A DNA stretch of 64,000 nt from Alphaproteobacteria bacterium (GTDB lineage Bacteria > Pseudomonadota > Alphaproteobacteria > Rickettsiales > JABSSG01). Shown here in pieces: positions 17,331 to 26,080 of the stretch. Under the pieces are notes generated by a model, which was not told the DNA's origin, did not search any database, and was given only the letters and a program-made list of their open reading frames with translations. Each line of letters starts with the position of its first letter. Position 1 is the stretch's first letter. The DNA is taken from positions 1 through 64,000 of the forward strand of contig JAUHXQ010000006.1 in the NCBI GenBank assembly GCA_030426905.1. Direction: 5' to 3'. The position numbers and the translations under genes are program-made.

Positions 17331-17711
17331 CTACTTAGTATTTTTTAAAATTGTAGCGCGAGGCTTATAACGCCAACGAGCAGAGTTATGTATGGATAGA
17401 ATATTTTCATTATAAGAAACTGATTGTAAAATAGGTTTTTCATTATTTAAAGTCTCTACCATTTTCTTTACTTGTTTAGTGCTTATCTTGCTAAGATTTA
17501 AATGCTGCATACTTAGCTTTTCTAGTCTTTCAACGCGATTCAAATATGCCCATTCTGCCTTGAGAATCTGTACTTCATTGAATAATTGCACTTGCCGTGA
17601 AGACATTTTTTTTATATCACTATGCAAATGCTGCACATGAAGCTTAGCTCTTACCAAGCCAAATAAGCTAGCAGAAAGAAGAATTATTAACACTATGACG
17701 GTACTACGCAT
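17331..17711 (-). CDS. ftsL: cell division protein FtsL
   Basis: This 126-residue bitopic protein has a hydrophobic helix at residues 4-22 followed by a coiled coil of about 60 residues, the architecture of FtsL. The A-E-W-A-Y-L-N-R-V-E-R-L-E segment is typical of alphaproteobacterial FtsL. It scaffolds FtsQ/FtsB and activates FtsWI at the septum. It is placed between rsmH (2-bp gap) and ftsI, the conserved position for ftsL. Confidence 0.88.
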   Translation of the reverse strand: MRSTVIVLIILLSASLFGLVRAKLHVQHLHSDIKKMSSRQVQLFNEVQILKAEWAYLNRVERLEKLSMQHLNLSKISTKQVKKMVETLNNEKPILQSVSYNENILSIHNSARWRYKPRATILKNTK

Positions 17712-17713
17712 AA

Positions 17714-18694
17714 CTATATTTTCTCCGCTACTCTTAATCTTGCTGAGCGAGATCTTGGATTAGATCTAATTTCATCCTTAGAAGGCTTTATAGCTTTCTT
17801 AGTCAAGATTTTAAACGTTACTTGTGAATCGATACCATCGTCATTAGTTGTAGATATATCGATTGAGTAACGAGATTTGCTTGAACTCTTTTGCGCTCTT
17901 TCTTTAATAAAATTTTTAACTATTGAATCTTCAAGCGAATGGAATGAAACTACAACTAGCTTTCCTCCTTTTATTAAAAGCTTTTCAGAAGCAAGCAAAG
18001 CTTTTTTTAGATTCTCTAATTCATTATTAATGAAAATTCGTATTGCTTGAAAAGTCTTTGTAGCGAGATCAATTTTACCTCGATACTTAGTAAAAGATGA
18101 TCTAACAATTTCTGCAAGCTTTATTGTAGTCTCTATTGGTGCTTTCTGTCTTTCTTTGCAGATATTTGATGCAATTCTTCTAGAGTTATGCTCGTCACCA
18201 TACTTATATATAATATTTGCAATTTCTTCTTCATCAGCATTATTAATGAAATCGTAAGCACTATAACCTTGCTTATTCATACGCATATCTAATTTTGCAT
18301 TTTTAGCAAAAGAAAAACCTCTGCTTGCTTGATCAAGTTGCATCGAAGATACGCCCAAATCTATAACAATACCCGTAACCTCCTTTACATCATTGGCATT
18401 AAGCAAACTCTCGATATCACCAAAATTACCTTCAATAAAATATAAGTGGTTGTTATCAAGTTCTTTTTGCAGTTTTTTTACGTAAGGCTTAACATCAGGA
18501 TCGCAATCAATTGCGTATAACTTTACTTCTTTATTCTTCAAAATCGCTTTGCTATAACCACCAGCACCAAATGTGCAATCAACGTAAATGCCTCCTGCAA
18601 CAGGAGATAAATACTGCATTACTTCGCTAAGCATGACTGGCGTATGACCATGATTAGAGCTATGAACTAGAGGAGTAGTTAGAGCGTCATTCAT
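17714..18694 (-). CDS. rsmH: 16S rRNA m4C1402 methyltransferase RsmH (MraW)
   Basis: This 326-residue SAM-dependent enzyme N4-methylates C1402 in the ribosomal P site. It shows H-T-P-V-M-L-S-E near residue 17, the SAM loop D-C-T-F-G-A-G-G-Y-S near 39, D-L-G-V-S-S-M-Q-L-D near 118, F-Q-A-I-R-I-F-I-N-N-E-L near 215 and the V-V-S-F-H-S-L-E-D motif near 248. Its start overlaps the mraZ end by 8 bp, the usual dcw arrangement. Confidence 0.96.
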   Translation of the reverse strand: MNDALTTPLVHSSNHGHTPVMLSEVMQYLSPVAGGIYVDCTFGAGGYSKAILKNKEVKLYAIDCDPDVKPYVKKLQKELDNNHLYFIEGNFGDIESLLNANDVKEVTGIVIDLGVSSMQLDQASRGFSFAKNAKLDMRMNKQGYSAYDFINNADEEEIANIIYKYGDEHNSRRIASNICKERQKAPIETTIKLAEIVRSSFTKYRGKIDLATKTFQAIRIFINNELENLKKALLASEKLLIKGGKLVVVSFHSLEDSIVKNFIKERAQKSSSKSRYSIDISTTNDDGIDSQVTFKILTKKAIKPSKDEIRSNPRSRSARLRVAEKI

Positions 18695-19154
18695 TTTCTC
18701 CTACTCCCTTTTTTTGTAGCCTTAACAATACACGCTTTTTAGCGGCAAGATCTTTCGCTCTCTTATAATGCTCTTCATATCTGTTAGGGTTCCAAATTTC
18801 AAATGTTTGCCCTTTACCGACAAAACATGCTTTATCTGTTAAGTGAGCAAATTTTATTAGAGACTCAGGTAATAGTATCCTTCCTTCATTATCAAAGGCG
18901 AGTTTAATGCTGCCACCTAAGAGAATGGTTGCGAATGCATCTCTTTCTTCAGAATAAGGATCAAGATTATCAATACTTGCGCTCAGTTGCTTAATCCTCT
19001 CTAAATCACAAGCTTCAATGCATTCATTGCCTATAGACTCATAAGCAATGATACCAGCAAAGCTCTTATTAACTAACAATGTACGGAAGGATGAAGGAAC
19101 GGATACCCTACCTTTTTTATCGATCTTATTTACATATGTTGACAAAAACAACAT
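18687..19154 (-). CDS. mraZ: transcriptional regulator MraZ
   Basis: This 155-residue protein has two SpoVT/AbrB-like halves, each with the D-x-x-G-R-x-x-x-P core (D-K-K-G-R-V-S-V-P near residue 12 and D-N-E-G-R-I-L-L-P near 90). MraZ forms a ring and represses its own dcw operon by binding repeated TGGG-type boxes at 10-bp spacing. Such boxes lie directly upstream (19211-19260). First gene of mraZ-rsmH-ftsL-ftsI-murE. Confidence 0.95.
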   Translation of the reverse strand: MLFLSTYVNKIDKKGRVSVPSSFRTLLVNKSFAGIIAYESIGNECIEACDLERIKQLSASIDNLDPYSEERDAFATILLGGSIKLAFDNEGRILLPESLIKFAHLTDKACFVGKGQTFEIWNPNRYEEHYKRAKDLAAKKRVLLRLQKKGVGENE

Positions 19155-19210
19155 ATCATCACCACTTAAAACGAGTTGTATTAACCTATGTTAACTATCG
19201 TACAATAAAT

Positions 19211-19260
19211 TGGTTAAGATTGGGTTAACATGGGATACTATGGTTTATAATGGAAAAATT
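19211..19260 (-). promoter_or_regulatory. likely MraZ operator: five TGG boxes at 10-bp spacing
   Basis: Five consecutive decamers begin with TGG at 19211, 19221, 19231, 19241 and 19251. The second and third read TGGGT and TGGGA. In E. coli MraZ binds TGGGN repeats separated by 5 nt, which is the same period. The boxes start 57 bp upstream of the mraZ ATG. They read on the strand opposite to mraZ, and the outer three are TGG rather than TGGG. The match in spacing and position is direct; binding is inferred. Confidence 0.72.
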
Positions 19261-19441
19261 TGCTTTTTTCAACCCATAAAGAACTATTTTTGATACTCAA
19301 AGCAAAAATATTACTATCTTGATTGAGAAACCATTTGTAAAAAATATATTGAGATTGATTAACTTATTATTGTAGCAAGTTATGATTGCAAAATTGAGAT
19401 TAGCAAATTATCTTTATAAGAATTGATTTCATTAATGAGTA

Positions 19442-19891
19442 ATGGAGATGCCTAAAAGAAAGGAAAATATAAGTCAATTTAAATGTTCATTAAAGCCTAA
19501 GATAGAAAATGCTTGTGATAAAGTCTCAATCGCTATAGATTTTTTTAATAACTCAACCAAAAATTATTATATTTCTCGTGATGCTTTGATGTTAGATGGA
19601 TTTGTAAATGATAAATTCTCTATTACCTTGCTAGATGCATGCACTGTTATACCATATAAAGGAAAATATGTAAAATACAGACCTGAGGACATTTTATTTC
19701 CAGATAATTCTACGATTACTGTAAATTTAGACCTAACAGAAGCATACGATTTTCAAAATCTACTATATTCACAAAAAGAGTATAAAATATCATTTCATAC
19801 AATTTTTATTCCTTGTGTAGATCTTATAGGAGAAAATTGCGACGATATAGTAACTATAAATGAAGCAATAAATATCACTATGGGGTGCTAA
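19442..19891 (+). CDS. small beta-domain protein resembling the N-domain of M35-type metallopeptidases
   Basis: The product has 149 residues with no signal peptide. A strand-rich pattern V-S-I-A-I-D-F-F-N-N-S, then D-A-L-M-L-D-G, then V-I-P-Y-K-G-K-Y-V-K-Y, then S-T-I-T-V-N-L-D-L-T-E-A-Y-D-F, then Y-K-I-S-F is seen. It follows the immunoglobulin-like domain that precedes the catalytic part of bacterial lysine-specific (M35) metalloendopeptidases. No H-E-x-x-H is present, so it is that domain alone or a remnant. ATG 19442 and ATG 19448 are both possible. The family link is from pattern memory only. Confidence 0.5.
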   Translation: MEMPKRKENISQFKCSLKPKIENACDKVSIAIDFFNNSTKNYYISRDALMLDGFVNDKFSITLLDACTVIPYKGKYVKYRPEDILFPDNSTITVNLDLTEAYDFQNLLYSQKEYKISFHTIFIPCVDLIGENCDDIVTINEAINITMGC

Positions 19892-19990
19892 TGAACTTGT
19901 ATAGAGTAAATACTGCCAAAAAATTGATTGAGCTATTGCAAAAAGAAATCTTTTTATTATTATTCTCTATGTCTTATATTAAATAGTCAT

Positions 19991-20065
19991 GCGGGTGTAG
20001 CTCAGGGGTAGAGCGTTACCTTGCCAAGGTAAATGCCGTGGGTTCAAGTCCCATCACCCGCTCCA
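19991..20065 (+). tRNA. tRNA-Gly (anticodon GCC)
   Basis: A 75-nt tRNA including encoded CCA. The acceptor stem gcgggtg pairs perfectly with cacccgc. The anticodon loop TTGCCAA gives GCC, and the T-arm GGTTCAAGTCC is standard. Confidence 0.98.
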
Positions 20066-20194
20066 TTTCATCTGTATCTGGGTGGTTTTAGTGTAATATG
20101 CAGCTAGCTGAGTGTCTTTAAATAAAACTAGCTATATTTTATCTTTTATTAATAAATATTTTTTATAATAAGAATAGACTAATATTCTACTAAT

Positions 20195-21376
20195 ATGGCC
20201 CTAGAGGGAAGTTTAGCAAGCATCGGAACTAGTATAGTAGCAAGCTCTACTATAGGAAGACTAAAGCCTATATATGAAGGGTTATTAAATGCTCCTTGGG
20301 TATTAGGAGATGCTATAATAGCAGGAATTTTAGAGACAACCTCTGGTGATAAAGAGTTTGTTTTGGACCCTGCTAAATTAGAGGAAATTGAAAAAAGAAC
20401 AGCTGAAGACTTAAAAAAATTACAGCCAACACAATTTCAAAAGTTACAACAAGAATTCAACGATGCTATCGAAAAACAAAAAGAAAAATTAAAAAAAGCA
20501 GATGAAATCTTAAAATCACAAGGTAGATCTCAAGATTTTCTAAAAGCAATAGATAAAGAAGCCTTGGCATTTGATCGAAGCATGAAAGCAGCAGCATTAG
20601 AAAATAATGAAAATAAATTAGTCAATAGTATATTCGAAGTAAGAGAAAGCACAGGGAATGTAGTATCAAGCCTTGCAAGTGTTGCATTGATAGGTACAGA
20701 AAAAATTGGAAAGTTTTTAGGCCGTAATATAGGAAACATTGCTAAAAAGAAACAAATTTTAGATGACAAAGATGTTAGCAATAAAGACCTTTGTAGACAG
20801 ATATTAGTAACCTATTATATAACTCAAGAAGCTATTAAAGTAAGCGATATATTGACTAAGACAGGTTATGCAGATTTTGCAGTTCCTGCCTTATCGGGAG
20901 TTTTTGATGGTCTTTATAAGCCTAGCGAAGAATTAGATAAAACATGGAAAGAAATTAAATCGAAAGTTACTTTGAAAGAAGCTGTAAATTTTTTTAAAAC
21001 TTGCTACCAAGATTATAACACTGCTCTTGAGTCAGCAAGACTTAGATTTACAAAATATGATAAATTTCTATTGGATGATAGTAAGGGAATGGAGGAAGTG
21101 TTTAAAATATATCCACAGGCAGCAAAAAAAAGTGGACAACTTCATGGGAGGCAAGAATTATTAACAAATATACCTGAAGTGGCAACCGTTATCACAGAAA
21201 TAAGGTCTCATTTATCTGCTGCGAAAGCTGTAGCATCTAAGAAAGCTTATGAAACGGGACAGATTTCAGGTTATGCATTGGGGCAAGCAACACATAAAGT
21301 AACAGGAAAATATAGTCAAACTAAAGCTAATAAGCAGCTTAAAACTCTAAAATCTAATCAACAACGTCATAGGTAA
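20195..21376 (+). CDS. unknown helical protein
   Basis: The product has 393 residues and I do not recognise it. It opens with a mildly hydrophobic Ser/Gly/Ile stretch (residues 1-50). A charged coiled-coil region follows (about 65-125, rich in Lys, Glu and Gln), then a second hydrophobic patch near 150-165 and a long helical remainder, ending in a basic Gln/Lys/Ser tail. No catalytic motif is seen. A 102-residue gene follows after 5 bp on the same strand, and the pair ends at a strong hairpin, so they form one transcript. Size, helical content and basic tail would suit a secreted effector, but there is no direct evidence. Confidence 0.6.
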   Translation: MALEGSLASIGTSIVASSTIGRLKPIYEGLLNAPWVLGDAIIAGILETTSGDKEFVLDPAKLEEIEKRTAEDLKKLQPTQFQKLQQEFNDAIEKQKEKLKKADEILKSQGRSQDFLKAIDKEALAFDRSMKAAALENNENKLVNSIFEVRESTGNVVSSLASVALIGTEKIGKFLGRNIGNIAKKKQILDDKDVSNKDLCRQILVTYYITQEAIKVSDILTKTGYADFAVPALSGVFDGLYKPSEELDKTWKEIKSKVTLKEAVNFFKTCYQDYNTALESARLRFTKYDKFLLDDSKGMEEVFKIYPQAAKKSGQLHGRQELLTNIPEVATVITEIRSHLSAAKAVASKKAYETGQISGYALGQATHKVTGKYSQTKANKQLKTLKSNQQRHR

Positions 21377-21381
21377 CTATT

Positions 21382-21690
21382 ATGAAATATACTGTAGATG
21401 AAAATTTAAGAAAGTTAGAGTTATATTTTGGTAACAAAGGTGGAGTATTTTATCAAGTATTATTATCTGCAAATGATGATGATGGCAATAAAGTATTTGA
21501 CAACATGATTCAAAATTTTAATAAAACATTTCCTCAGCAAGCATCAGATATTGTATCAGCGCTAAACTTTCTTAGAGAGCAGGTTTTAAAAGAAGATCAG
21601 TGTGCGATAAGCGCAATAGAAAAAGCAAAAAATGCATCGCTAGAAAAAAGCGCTCTTAACCATGCAGCTAACGTAGAAAGAGGGATATAA
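21382..21690 (+). CDS. unknown 102-residue helical protein
   Basis: A small soluble protein starting 5 bp after the preceding 393-residue gene. It is predicted largely helical, with acidic stretches (N-D-D-D-G-N-K-V-F-D-N) and Ala-rich helices near the end. No motif is recognised. The tight spacing and shared terminator suggest it works with its upstream neighbour, perhaps as a small binding partner or chaperone-like protein; that is a guess from context. Confidence 0.55.
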   Translation: MKYTVDENLRKLELYFGNKGGVFYQVLLSANDDDGNKVFDNMIQNFNKTFPQQASDIVSALNFLREQVLKEDQCAISAIEKAKNASLEKSALNHAANVERGI

Positions 21691-21691
21691 T

Positions 21692-21729
21692 ATCAGACAA
21701 CAAGAACCTCCCAGTTCTTGCTGTCTGAT
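21692..21729 (+). terminator. strong hairpin after the 20195-21690 gene pair
   Basis: The 16-nt arms atcagacaacaagaac and gttcttgctgtctgat pair with one mismatch around a 6-nt loop, two bases past the stop codon. There is no long T-run after it, so it may act with Rho or protect the mRNA 3' end. Confidence 0.65.
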
Positions 21730-21830
21730 TTACAATCTGTCAGATTAAGTCGCTACTAGTACACTTTATACCATCTTTTTGTATTCTCTGTCTTAGATGT
21801 TGCTATAAAATAGCTGAAAAAAATCAAGAT

Positions 21831-22379
21831 TTAACTATTATCCATTAAGTCACTCAATTTCTTTTGCATTTCTGGGCTTATGTCGGTATCTTCCAGATCT
21901 AAGTTTATAACTTGAGTTGATGCTTTTAAAGCATCAATAAGTGCTTTTGCACCTATATCGCCTATAGCATTACTAGATAAGCTCAAGGTAACAGGACATT
22001 TCACCGTCCTTAAAGCGTCAGCCAGCCTCTTTGCCCCTTTAGCTTTAATTTGATTATTTTTTAAATTTAGAATAGTAGGCTGATTTACAATTTTTAAAGC
22101 ATCAGCCAGAGCTTTTGCTCCTTCGTCTCCTATATCGTTATCCCGTAGATATAAAGCAACAGGTTGTGTCACTACTTTTAAAGCTTCGGCTAGAGCTTGA
22201 GCACCTTCGATTCCGATATCATTATCTCTTAGATTCAAAGTAACTGGTTGAGCCGCTGTTTTTAAAGCTTCAGCTAATATTTTTGCTTCTCTAGCACCTA
22301 GATTACTACCCCCCAATTCTAAATCAACAAGTTGTTTTGCTTCTTGTATCTTCCTAACTGCATCTTTTATGTTTTTCAC
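21831..22379 (-). CDS. leucine-rich-repeat protein (ribonuclease-inhibitor type)
   Basis: The product has 182 residues, made of about five RI-type leucine-rich repeats of 28-29 residues. Each has the core L-x-L-x-x-N-x-I-G-x-x-G-A-x-A-L-A-x-A-L; for example L-N-L-R-D-N-D-I-G near residue 48 and L-Y-L-R-D-N-D-I-G near 77. Short caps flank the array. RI-type LRRs are typical of eukaryotic NLR and RNase-inhibitor proteins and in bacteria are mostly seen in host-associated species. It has no signal peptide. A role in binding a host protein is inference. The near-identical repeats suggest recent internal duplication. Confidence 0.82.
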   Translation of the reverse strand: MKNIKDAVRKIQEAKQLVDLELGGSNLGAREAKILAEALKTAAQPVTLNLRDNDIGIEGAQALAEALKVVTQPVALYLRDNDIGDEGAKALADALKIVNQPTILNLKNNQIKAKGAKRLADALRTVKCPVTLSLSSNAIGDIGAKALIDALKASTQVINLDLEDTDISPEMQKKLSDLMDNS

Positions 22380-22567
22380 CTGTAACTCCCTACGGCAATT
22401 CCAATAATTTATTCAGAAATCTCGCTATAACATCTTTATCATCATCTACTATTATAAAATATAGATAGTGCTTGGCGTGATTTACTACATTTTATACTTA
22501 TAGTATTAATTTCTTATGAAAATTATCGCTATTTGTACTGGTGAAATCTATTTTGGTTGCTTATAAG

Positions 22568-23410
22568 TCAAACGATTATTGGTTCTCCAGTATCGCTGGT
22601 ATTGTCTCCTGTAATATGTATATCTTGATGTTGTGAAGATAGGCATTTTTCTATAGTGCATGAAACATTAAGAGGAGCTTTAAAAAATTCTTTTATAGAT
22701 ACTTTATTAGGACCGTATGTACAAAAAATCTGCTCAATAAGCTTGGGAGATAATTTGTTATTATTATATTTATCTTCCAGTATTTTTGCTGCTTTCATTT
22801 TTTGTATTGCTTTTTCTGATGAAATAAAAAAACCATATTGAGCTGCAAAGAGAAAACTTGAAGCTAATACTGTTGGATAAGCTACTACATTTATGAGTCT
22901 TGATAAATTAATTAAATCAATGTCATCATTCCAATATTGCTCTAAGGTAATTATAGGATATAGTAGTAACTCAGGTGCTACATACAGAATTGCATCAAGA
23001 GAATGGTGACTAAAAGCAATATCCGCTAACTCTTTATCTTGGTAATAAAAAGATACGCTGTTATGCGGAAATTTTTCTAATATATTTTTTTGATCATACA
23101 GATAGTTTGTTCTAGCAAAATTATATGCAACTGAAAAATATAAAGGAAACATCAAGGAATATCCTGATTCACGGTTTAAGCAATTTATTACTGTTGGTGC
23201 AGTAAAAGCTAACCATAAAGTATATTGATTAAAAATATATTCTGAGTAATGGGTAGAGTTGTCTTCCGGGGGTATATAAGAAACGCCAGTTTCTAATGCT
23301 GTTATTTGCTCTAAATTAGTTTTATATTTGAGATTATATTCAGCAAATTTGAATATTCCATGAGCAATTATAAAAATTTTGGAAAGATTAGAAAAAAAAG
23401 TTAAACGCAT
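22568..23410 (-). CDS. unknown membrane protein
   Basis: The product has 280 residues and is not recognised. Hydrophobic stretches near residues 5-20, 68-100, 140-160 and 178-205 suggest two to four membrane passes. The C-terminal 80 residues are polar, with two or three cysteines (S-C-T-I-E-K-C-L) and an acidic Thr/Asp-rich end. There is no signal-peptide cleavage site and no known motif. It lies between nagZ and the LRR gene on the same strand. Confidence 0.5.
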   Translation of the reverse strand: MRLTFFSNLSKIFIIAHGIFKFAEYNLKYKTNLEQITALETGVSYIPPEDNSTHYSEYIFNQYTLWLAFTAPTVINCLNRESGYSLMFPLYFSVAYNFARTNYLYDQKNILEKFPHNSVSFYYQDKELADIAFSHHSLDAILYVAPELLLYPIITLEQYWNDDIDLINLSRLINVVAYPTVLASSFLFAAQYGFFISSEKAIQKMKAAKILEDKYNNNKLSPKLIEQIFCTYGPNKVSIKEFFKAPLNVSCTIEKCLSSQHQDIHITGDNTSDTGEPIIV

Positions 23411-23461
23411 TTTTAGTTTATTTTGTTGTTCCTCATTTCAATCAAAATAATATACGATAAT

Positions 23462-24520
23462 TCAACTATTGAAAGAGTTTTCAGTAGGATCATCAGATAT
23501 AAATTTTCCATCCATACTGATATGGTGTTTTTTCATGATATACCGTAGTGATGCTAACTTTTCCTGATAACTTTGAGACTTAGCAGGTTTACAAGTTTTA
23601 TGTATAAAATTTACCTCTGTTTCAGCAATGGTAGGGGTGTATTCTAATATACGAGACATTTCTTTTATATCTCCAAGTGAGTAAATGATTAAATTGCAGC
23701 CAGCTTTAAATGCCCTATCTGTTTTTTCTTCAATAGTACCAGATAGTGCTTTCATGGTTAAACAATCGCTGACTATTAATCCATTAAAACCAATTGTAGA
23801 TCTTATTTCATTAATGACGTCAGGTGAATGTGTGGCTGGATTTAGTGGGTCTATTGCGCTATAAACAACATGTGCAGTCATAGCTAGATTAATATTTCTA
23901 ATGTTTTTGAATGGATAAAAATCTGTATCGCACAATGTTTTGAGATCTGTATTTACTATAGGAAGCTTCAAATGACTATCTGCCTTTGCTCTTCCATGTC
24001 CTGGAATATGCTTTATGATAGGAGTAATGTTTTCTGCAGAAAAATTATCTATTACTGTTTGAGCAAGTAAAGTAGTAATTTCTTTGTCATGGCTAAAGGC
24101 TCTGTCTCCTATAACATCATTTGCCCCCTTTACTGGTAAATCAACAACTGGAGAGCAGTTTACGTTAATTCCCATTTCTTGTAAATCTTGCGCAATAATT
24201 TGAGTATTCAGAGCACATGCTTGCTCTGCGTCTTTAATATCATGTTTTGCGATTTTACCAAAAATTGCTGCAGGAGGGGGAGAGTACCAAGTGGGAGCAC
24301 GTAATCTTTTGACTCTACCTCCTTCTTGATCTATGAAAATAGGAGCATTTGGGTTTTCTACAGAGGAGCGCAGCTGAGTTATCAGATTTTGTAACTGCAA
24401 CTTACTGTCTATATTACGAGAGAATAGTATAAATCCTAGAGGCTTTTCTTTTTGAAAAAATTCTCTCTCTTCGACAGATAATGTATGACTTTTGATACCA
24501 AATATTGCTGCTTTATACAT
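23462..24520 (-). CDS. nagZ: beta-N-acetylhexosaminidase NagZ
   Basis: This 352-residue GH3 glycosidase removes GlcNAc from muropeptides in peptidoglycan recycling. The signature K-H-I-P-G-H-G near residue 172 and the following D-S-H-L-K-L-P loop, which carries the Asp-His catalytic pair of NagZ, are intact. So is the nucleophile Asp in V-S-D-C-L-T-M near 252. D-Q-E-G-G-R-V near 64 is also typical. No signal peptide, so cytoplasmic. It follows thiL by 8 bp in a nusB-thiL-nagZ transcript. Confidence 0.93.
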   Translation of the reverse strand: MYKAAIFGIKSHTLSVEEREFFQKEKPLGFILFSRNIDSKLQLQNLITQLRSSVENPNAPIFIDQEGGRVKRLRAPTWYSPPPAAIFGKIAKHDIKDAEQACALNTQIIAQDLQEMGINVNCSPVVDLPVKGANDVIGDRAFSHDKEITTLLAQTVIDNFSAENITPIIKHIPGHGRAKADSHLKLPIVNTDLKTLCDTDFYPFKNIRNINLAMTAHVVYSAIDPLNPATHSPDVINEIRSTIGFNGLIVSDCLTMKALSGTIEEKTDRAFKAGCNLIIYSLGDIKEMSRILEYTPTIAETEVNFIHKTCKPAKSQSYQEKLASLRYIMKKHHISMDGKFISDDPTENSFNS

Positions 24521-24528
24521 AATTTTTC

Positions 24529-25512
24529 CTAGTGGATATAACCAGTCTTAGCAAATTTTAATATTTTACCGTTTGCATCTCTGATATTTACTTTATGGTC
24601 TGAACCTGCTGATACTTTACCAATTTTGCTGATAGGGGTATTCGTTGCTAACGATATTTCATTTATCGCTCCTTCATATTTTTCTGGCGCGGTAAATAAT
24701 AACTCGTAATCATCTCCGTTACTAAGTACAATTTCTATAATATTACTACTTTCATATTTTAATGTTAAGGCTTTTAGTGGATCAGATAGAGGTATTTTAT
24801 TTATATCAATATCCAAATTTACTTTAGAATTTGTTGATATATGTGAGGCATCTTGAATAAATCCATCTGATATGTCTAGCATGCTACTTGCAATTTTTGC
24901 TAACTTCTTACCAATTTCAACTCTAGGAGTAGGTAACTCATATCTATTGATAAAAAAGGATTTTGCTTGCTTTGATAAGTCAAATTTATTTTGCTTTTTT
25001 TGTATCATCAAGCCAATTGCAGAATCACCTAGAGTACCAGTAATATACACATCTTCATTTTCTTTTGCCCCTGATCTTGTGACAGCATTATATTTATCTA
25101 CTTCTCCTATCATTGTTACAGATAACGATAACGGTCCTTGATGTCTAACAGTATCTCCACCAACTATCAAAATATCATGCTCTTTATTTAACTTAGCTAG
25201 ACTTGAAGAAAAATCATGTAACCACTTCTTATCTATTGATAAAGGCAAGATTGCCGATAATAAATAATATTTTGGTGCTGCTGCCATTGCCGCTATATCA
25301 GATAGATTAGTTGCAATTAATTTATGAGCAATGATTTGCGGAGAAGTACCAGAAAAAAAATGTACATTCTCAGAAATAGAATCCATTGTTACAACAAATT
25401 GTTTAGTACTAAGCTTATCTAAGACACAGGCATCGTCTGTTAAATGCAATGAAGAAGGCTGTTTTTCTGTAAGAGGCTTAATAAATTTTTCTAGTATTTC
25501 TAACTCATTCAT
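24529..25512 (-). CDS. thiL: thiamine-monophosphate kinase
   Basis: This 327-residue enzyme phosphorylates thiamine monophosphate to the active diphosphate. ATP- and Mg-binding motifs of the PurM/ThiL fold are visible: D-D-A-C-V-L near residue 26, V-T-M-D-S near 40, V-G-G-D-T near 117 and L-D-I-S-D-G near 212. It follows nusB by 4 bp, a very common pairing. No other thiamine gene is in the window, so the source of thiamine monophosphate is not shown. Confidence 0.93.
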   Translation of the reverse strand: MNELEILEKFIKPLTEKQPSSLHLTDDACVLDKLSTKQFVVTMDSISENVHFFSGTSPQIIAHKLIATNLSDIAAMAAAPKYYLLSAILPLSIDKKWLHDFSSSLAKLNKEHDILIVGGDTVRHQGPLSLSVTMIGEVDKYNAVTRSGAKENEDVYITGTLGDSAIGLMIQKKQNKFDLSKQAKSFFINRYELPTPRVEIGKKLAKIASSMLDISDGFIQDASHISTNSKVNLDIDINKIPLSDPLKALTLKYESSNIIEIVLSNGDDYELLFTAPEKYEGAINEISLATNTPISKIGKVSAGSDHKVNIRDANGKILKFAKTGYIH

Positions 25513-25516
25513 AGAT

Positions 25517-25963
25517 TTAGCTTTTCTGGTTTATATGTTGTGCAATTTTATCAAGTATAGCATTTACAAAGTTAGTTTCAGCAATGGAAAAGAAATCTTT
25601 TGTTATTTTAGTATATTCGTCGATGACTACCTTAAATGGAGTGCGATAATAATATAACTCGCATGTAGCGCATCTCAAAATAGACTTTAATAACAAATTT
25701 AATTTATCTACCGAATTATGTTTTTTTAAATTAGGTGATATTGTATCATCAATTGTTTGCCTATGTAAGTAGATTTTTTCTAGCATATCATTAATAAATT
25801 TTTCAGCTATGTCTTGCTTATTAAATGGTGTGTCTGGTTCGCTAATATTTTTTATAATATCAGGAATAATATCCATATGTTTTGCAGGCTCTACCTCATT
25901 TATATCAATTAAATACAGTGCTTGTACTAAAACAAGGCGTGACAGTGTGTTTTTTAGAGTCAT
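25517..25963 (-). CDS. nusB: transcription antitermination factor NusB
   Basis: This 148-residue all-helical protein binds boxA RNA with NusE (S10) to keep RNA polymerase processive on rRNA operons. The start S-R-L-V-L-V-Q-A-L-Y and the C-terminal L-L-K-S-I-L-R-C-A-T-C-E-L and V-V-I-D-E-Y-T-K-I motifs, then F-V-N-A-I-L-D-K-I, are diagnostic. First gene of nusB-thiL-nagZ. Confidence 0.93.
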   Translation of the reverse strand: MTLKNTLSRLVLVQALYLIDINEVEPAKHMDIIPDIIKNISEPDTPFNKQDIAEKFINDMLEKIYLHRQTIDDTISPNLKKHNSVDKLNLLLKSILRCATCELYYYRTPFKVVIDEYTKITKDFFSIAETNFVNAILDKIAQHINQKS

Positions 25964-26080
25964 TATTTTAATAGAACCTTCATTAATTCTGTCATTATAG
26001 TTTAAATCTATTTGCTAATAGAGTATTAATTATGTATTCTGAAAGTTGATTTTTTGTCATGGTATTCTATAGGAGAAGTT

